Positions 4,513 through 6,938 of a DNA stretch of 6,938 nt are shown one piece after another (the first letter of the stretch is position 1; each line of letters starts with the position of its first letter). Made by a program: the position numbers and the translations under genes. The DNA is taken from positions 1 through 6,938 of the forward strand of contig JAGHZG010000081.1 in NCBI GenBank assembly GCA_017743275.1, read 5' to 3'. Under the pieces are notes generated by a model. That model saw only the letters and a list, made by a program, of their open reading frames with translations. It was not told the origin of the DNA and searched no databases. The DNA is from Chloroflexota bacterium (lineage in GTDB: Bacteria; Chloroflexota; Anaerolineae; B4-G1; DUEL01).

Positions 4513-6938
4513 TTACAGAACCAGCACCCGCCTCACCCGGTCCCCCTTGCGCAGGGGGATGAGGGAGCGGCCCTGGGCGGAGCGGTCCTGCCGGGGGATG
4601 GAGCGGGTGCCCACCACCCGGAGCGCGCCGGCCTCGGTGAGCAGGGCCATGTTGGCGCCGGTCGGGATGCAGGCCGCACCCGCCAGCCCGACGTCGGGAG
4701 CCGCGAAGCGGGCAGTGATGACCCCCTTCCCGTAGCGGCCCTGGGTGGGGTACTCGCTGAGCGGAGTCCGCTTCCCCCGCCCGTCCTCCGCCACCACCGC
4801 CAGGTCCTCCTTCGGGCGCACCACCACCAGCGCCACCGCCCGGTCCTCCTCGGGCCCCCTGCGACCTGCGTCCTGCAACTTGCGACCTGAGACTCGCGAC
4901 CTGCTTCCTGCTTCCTGCTCCGTACTCCCCGTCTCCTGCAGTTTGACCCCGGCGACGCCGCTCGCCGGAAGCCCCATAGGGCGGACCTCCTCCTCCCGGA
5001 AGCGGATGGCCTGACCGGCGCGGGTGACCAGGACCACTTCGTCTGTGCCCGTCGTCCAGGCGGCGCCGACCATCGCGTCCCCCTCCGCGACGCCGATGAC
5101 GGTCCCGAAACCGACCATGGGCAGATCCGCCACCGCCACGCGCTTGACCATGCCGCGACGGGTGGCCAGGAAGAGGTATTCGGGGCGGCCCTCCGCTTCG
5201 CCCGATGCCTCACTCCGGGCAGGGGGGAGCGCCAGCGCGGCGACGGCGGAAAAGGATCCGCTCAGAGAGACCAGGTCGCCGATGGCGCGACCGGCGCCCT
5301 CCCAGACCGCGCCCTCCGGCAACTGGTGGACGGGGTAGGCCGCAAAGTGCCCGTCGGCGGAGAAGACGTAGAGGATGTCCCGCGTGGATGCCCGAAGCAG
5401 GGCCACCGGCAGGGCTGTCTTTTCCAGTTTATCCGGGAGCGCCGGGGGGCCGCCCTTATCGGCCACGCGGGCCACCCGGCCCGTCTCCGTCACGGCCACC
5501 CAGACCGGGACGTCCGGAACCAGTTCCTCCGCCCCGACCTTCGTCCGGGCTCCGGCGATTTCGGTCCGGCGCGCGTCGCCGTACTTCCCCTTCAGCGCGA
5601 CCAGTTCCTCCCGGATCACCTCCCGGATTTTGGCCGGACTCTTCAGCAGGGCGGTCAGATAGCGGATTTGCTGCTGTTTCTCCTTGTACTCTTCCTGCAG
5701 TTTGTGCCGTTCCAGAGCGGCCAGCCGCTTGAGGGGCATGTCCAGAATCGCCTGGGCCTGGATTTCGGTCAGTTTGAACCGGCGCATCAGGTTGGTGCGC
5801 GCCGTCTCCGCCGTCCGGGAGCGGCGAATCAGGTCAATCACTTCGTCCAGATTGTCCAGGGCGACCAGGAGCCCCTCCAGGATGTGGGCCCGTTCCTTCG
5901 CCCGCTCCAGGTCGTAGCGGCTGCGTCGGGTGACAATCTCCTGGCGGTGTTCCAGATAGAGGAGCAGGGTCCGCTTGAGGGTGAGCAGGCGCGGCTCGCC
6001 GTCCACCAGCGCCAGCAGAATGATGCTGAAGGTGCTCTCCAGGGGAGTGTGACGGAAAAGTTCTGTCAGGACCGCCTCCGGGTCCGCCGTCCGGGCCAGT
6101 TCTATCACCACCCGGATGCCCTGGCGGTCGGATTCATCCCGCAGGTCGGTGACTCCTTCCAGGCGGCCTTCCCGGGCCAGTTCGGCGATACGCTCCACCA
6201 GACTGCTCTTGTTGACCTGGTAGGGGATTTCGGTGACGACCAGCCGCTGACGGGCGCGGTCCATTTCCAGCCGCACGCGAGCGCGGACGGTGATGCGTCC
6301 GCGGCCGGTGCCGTAGGCCGCCGCCAGCGCGTCCTCCCCCTCCGCCGTCTCCCGGTAGACGACGCCGCCGGTGGGGAAGTCGGGGCCCTGGATGAAGCGG
6401 AGCAGGTCCTCCACGCCGATGTCGTCCAGGCGCTTCCAGTTGTCCAGCAGGTAGATGAGGGCGTCGCAGACCTCGCTCAGGTTGTGGGGCGGGATGGAGG
6501 TCGCCATGCCGACGGCGATGCCCGAGGAGCCGTTCAACAGCAGGTTGGGGATGGCCGCCGGAAGGATGGCCGGCTCCCGCAGGGTGTCGTCAAAGTTGGG
6601 GACGAAGTCCACGGTCTCTTTCTGGATGTCGGCCAGCATCTCGGCGGCGATGGGGGCCAGGCGGGCCTCGGTGTAGCGCATCGCGGCCGGGCTGTCGCCG
6701 TCCACTGAGCCGAAGTTGCCCTGTCCGTCCACCAGCGGGTAGCGCAGGGAGAAGTCCTGGGCCATGCGGGCCATGGCCTCGTAGACGGCGGCGTCGCCGT
6801 GGGGGTGGTACTTGCCCAGGACCTCGCCGACGATGCGGGCGGACTTTTTGTAGGGGGCGCCGGGGGCTAGCCCCAGTTCGTGCATGGCGTAGAGGATGCG
6901 CCGCTGGACCGGCTTGAGGCCGTCCCGGACGTCGGGCA
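4513..6938 (-). CDS. gyrA: DNA gyrase subunit A, 5' end beyond the window
   Basis: Type IIA topoisomerase subunit that breaks and rejoins DNA; with GyrB it introduces negative supercoils. The frame is open to the right edge (first residues [21 protein letters not shown]), so about 35-40 N-terminal residues are missing and the in-frame ATG at 6885 is internal. Numbering from that Met: '[20 protein letters not shown]' (24-43), '[23 protein letters not shown]' with catalytic Tyr71, '[15 protein letters not shown]', a tower/coiled-coil region around '[20 protein letters not shown]', and a C-terminal beta-pinwheel from about residue 470 to the end. The GyrA box is degenerate, QGRYGKG (715-721) against QRRGGKG. 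This favours gyrase over ParC, though a ParC-like role cannot be excluded. Positions equal to E. coli Ser83 and Asp87 are Ala32 and Glu36. Residues 648-675 are a repeat-encoded insert. Stop TAA at 4513-4515. Confidence 0.95.
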   Translation of the reverse strand, partial: PDVRDGLKPVQRRILYAMHELGLAPGAPYKKSARIVGEVLGKYHPHGDAAVYEAMARMAQDFSLRYPLVDGQGNFGSVDGDSPAAMRYTEARLAPIAAEMLADIQKETVDFVPNFDDTLREPAILPAAIPNLLLNGSSGIAVGMATSIPPHNLSEVCDALIYLLDNWKRLDDIGVEDLLRFIQGPDFPTGGVVYRETAEGEDALAAAYGTGRGRITVRARVRLEMDRARQRLVVTEIPYQVNKSSLVERIAELAREGRLEGVTDLRDESDRQGIRVVIELARTADPEAVLTELFRHTPLESTFSIILLALVDGEPRLLTLKRTLLLYLEHRQEIVTRRSRYDLERAKERAHILEGLLVALDNLDEVIDLIRRSRTAETARTNLMRRFKLTEIQAQAILDMPLKRLAALERHKLQEEYKEKQQQIRYLTALLKSPAKIREVIREELVALKGKYGDARRTEIAGARTKVGAEELVPDVPVWVAVTETGRVARVADKGGPPALPDKLEKTALPVALLRASTRDILYVFSADGHFAAYPVHQLPEGAVWEGAGRAIGDLVSLSGSFSAVAALALPPARSEASGEAEGRPEYLFLATRRGMVKRVAVADLPMVGFGTVIGVAEGDAMVGAAWTTGTDEVVLVTRAGQAIRFREEEVRPMGLPASGVAGVKLQETGSTEQEAGSRSRVSGRKLQDAGRRGPEEDRAVALVVVRPKEDLAVVAEDGRGKRTPLSEYPTQGRYGKGVITARFAAPDVGLAGAACIPTGANMALLTEAGALRVVGTRSIPRQDRSAQGRSLIPLRKGDRVRRVLVL
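4861..4944. repeat. Twelve-unit heptamer array inside gyrA (unit GCGACCT)
   Basis: Read on the + strand, 84 bases divide without gaps into GCGACCT, GCGTCCT, GCAACTT, GCGACCT, GAGACTC, GCGACCT, GCTTCCT, GCTTCCT, GCTCCGT, ACTCCCC, GTCTCCT and GCAGTTT. Twelve units make exactly 28 codons, keeping the gyrA frame. The encoded segment (residues 648-675, rich in Gly, Ser, Gln, Glu and Arg) splits the C-terminal domain between 'GVAGVKL' and '[14 protein letters not shown]', where GyrA relatives have only a short turn. The last unit may be partly native gyrA sequence. Confidence 0.85.

Noticed and set aside
4135..4890. Open frame of 251 codons on the + strand crossing the TA genes, TA promoter and gyrA end
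   Set aside because: It runs through three well-supported elements on the other strand, including a promoter and a hairpin repeat, and its translation resembles nothing known.
5188..5240. Low-complexity insert in the GyrA C-terminal domain (residues '[16 protein letters not shown]')
   Set aside because: I looked for 7- or 8-base periodicity like that at 4861-4944 and found none that holds; it looks like an ordinary variable loop.
5326..6708. Long open frame of 460 codons on the + strand opposite gyrA
   Set aside because: Antisense shadow of a highly conserved gene; the sequence has no domain-like pattern and no convincing ribosome binding site.

Overview
The window is GC-rich and gene-dense. 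It carries a fused ADP-forming acetate--CoA ligase, a bacterial GyrA, a SPASM-domain radical SAM enzyme and a MazF-type toxin-antitoxin pair. This mix, together with short 7-8 bp tandem repeats in and between genes, suggests a bacterium from an uncultured or metagenome-derived lineage. Chloroflexota (Anaerolineae-like) is my best guess from gene style, but no ribosomal or other decisive marker is present, so the placement is an inference.

Layout from left to right. (1) Positions 1-541, + strand: the 3' end of a radical SAM protein, with a complete seven-cysteine SPASM domain and no radical SAM core. The first 97 bases are a perfect fold-back inverted repeat that looks like a contig-end artefact. 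A strong intrinsic terminator follows at 569-604. (2) Positions 605-1577, + strand: a spacer with a possible promoter, then two tightly spaced genes for small unknown membrane proteins, the second with coiled coils. (3) Positions 1578-1666: a gap between convergent genes filled by a 70-bp palindrome built from 8-bp repeats. (4) Positions 1667-3712, - strand: a full-length fused alpha-beta ADP-forming acyl/acetyl-CoA synthetase, which makes ATP from acetyl-CoA. (5) Positions 3713-3799: its leader, with a 9-bp dyad and a TATAAT-like element. (6) Positions 3800-4338, - strand: an antitoxin and MazF-like toxin overlapping by 34 bp, behind a near-consensus promoter whose -10 box lies in the centre of an inverted repeat. 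(7) Positions 4437-4488: a purine/pyrimidine hairpin downstream of gyrA. (8) Positions 4513-6938, - strand: gyrA, complete at its 3' end and cut by the right window edge.

The genes do not form one pathway. They read as independent units: a peptide- or protein-modifying enzyme fragment, a membrane-protein pair, an energy-conserving enzyme, a TA module and a housekeeping topoisomerase. The most unusual signal is a heptanucleotide tandem repeat, consensus about GCRAYCT. It sits inside two unrelated coding regions, the radical SAM gene (112-160) and gyrA (4861-4944), and both stay open. In gyrA it is exactly 12 units, or 28 codons, placed where GyrA C-terminal domains normally have a short turn. 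I found no CRISPR array, tRNA, rRNA, insertion sequence or obvious new defence system.
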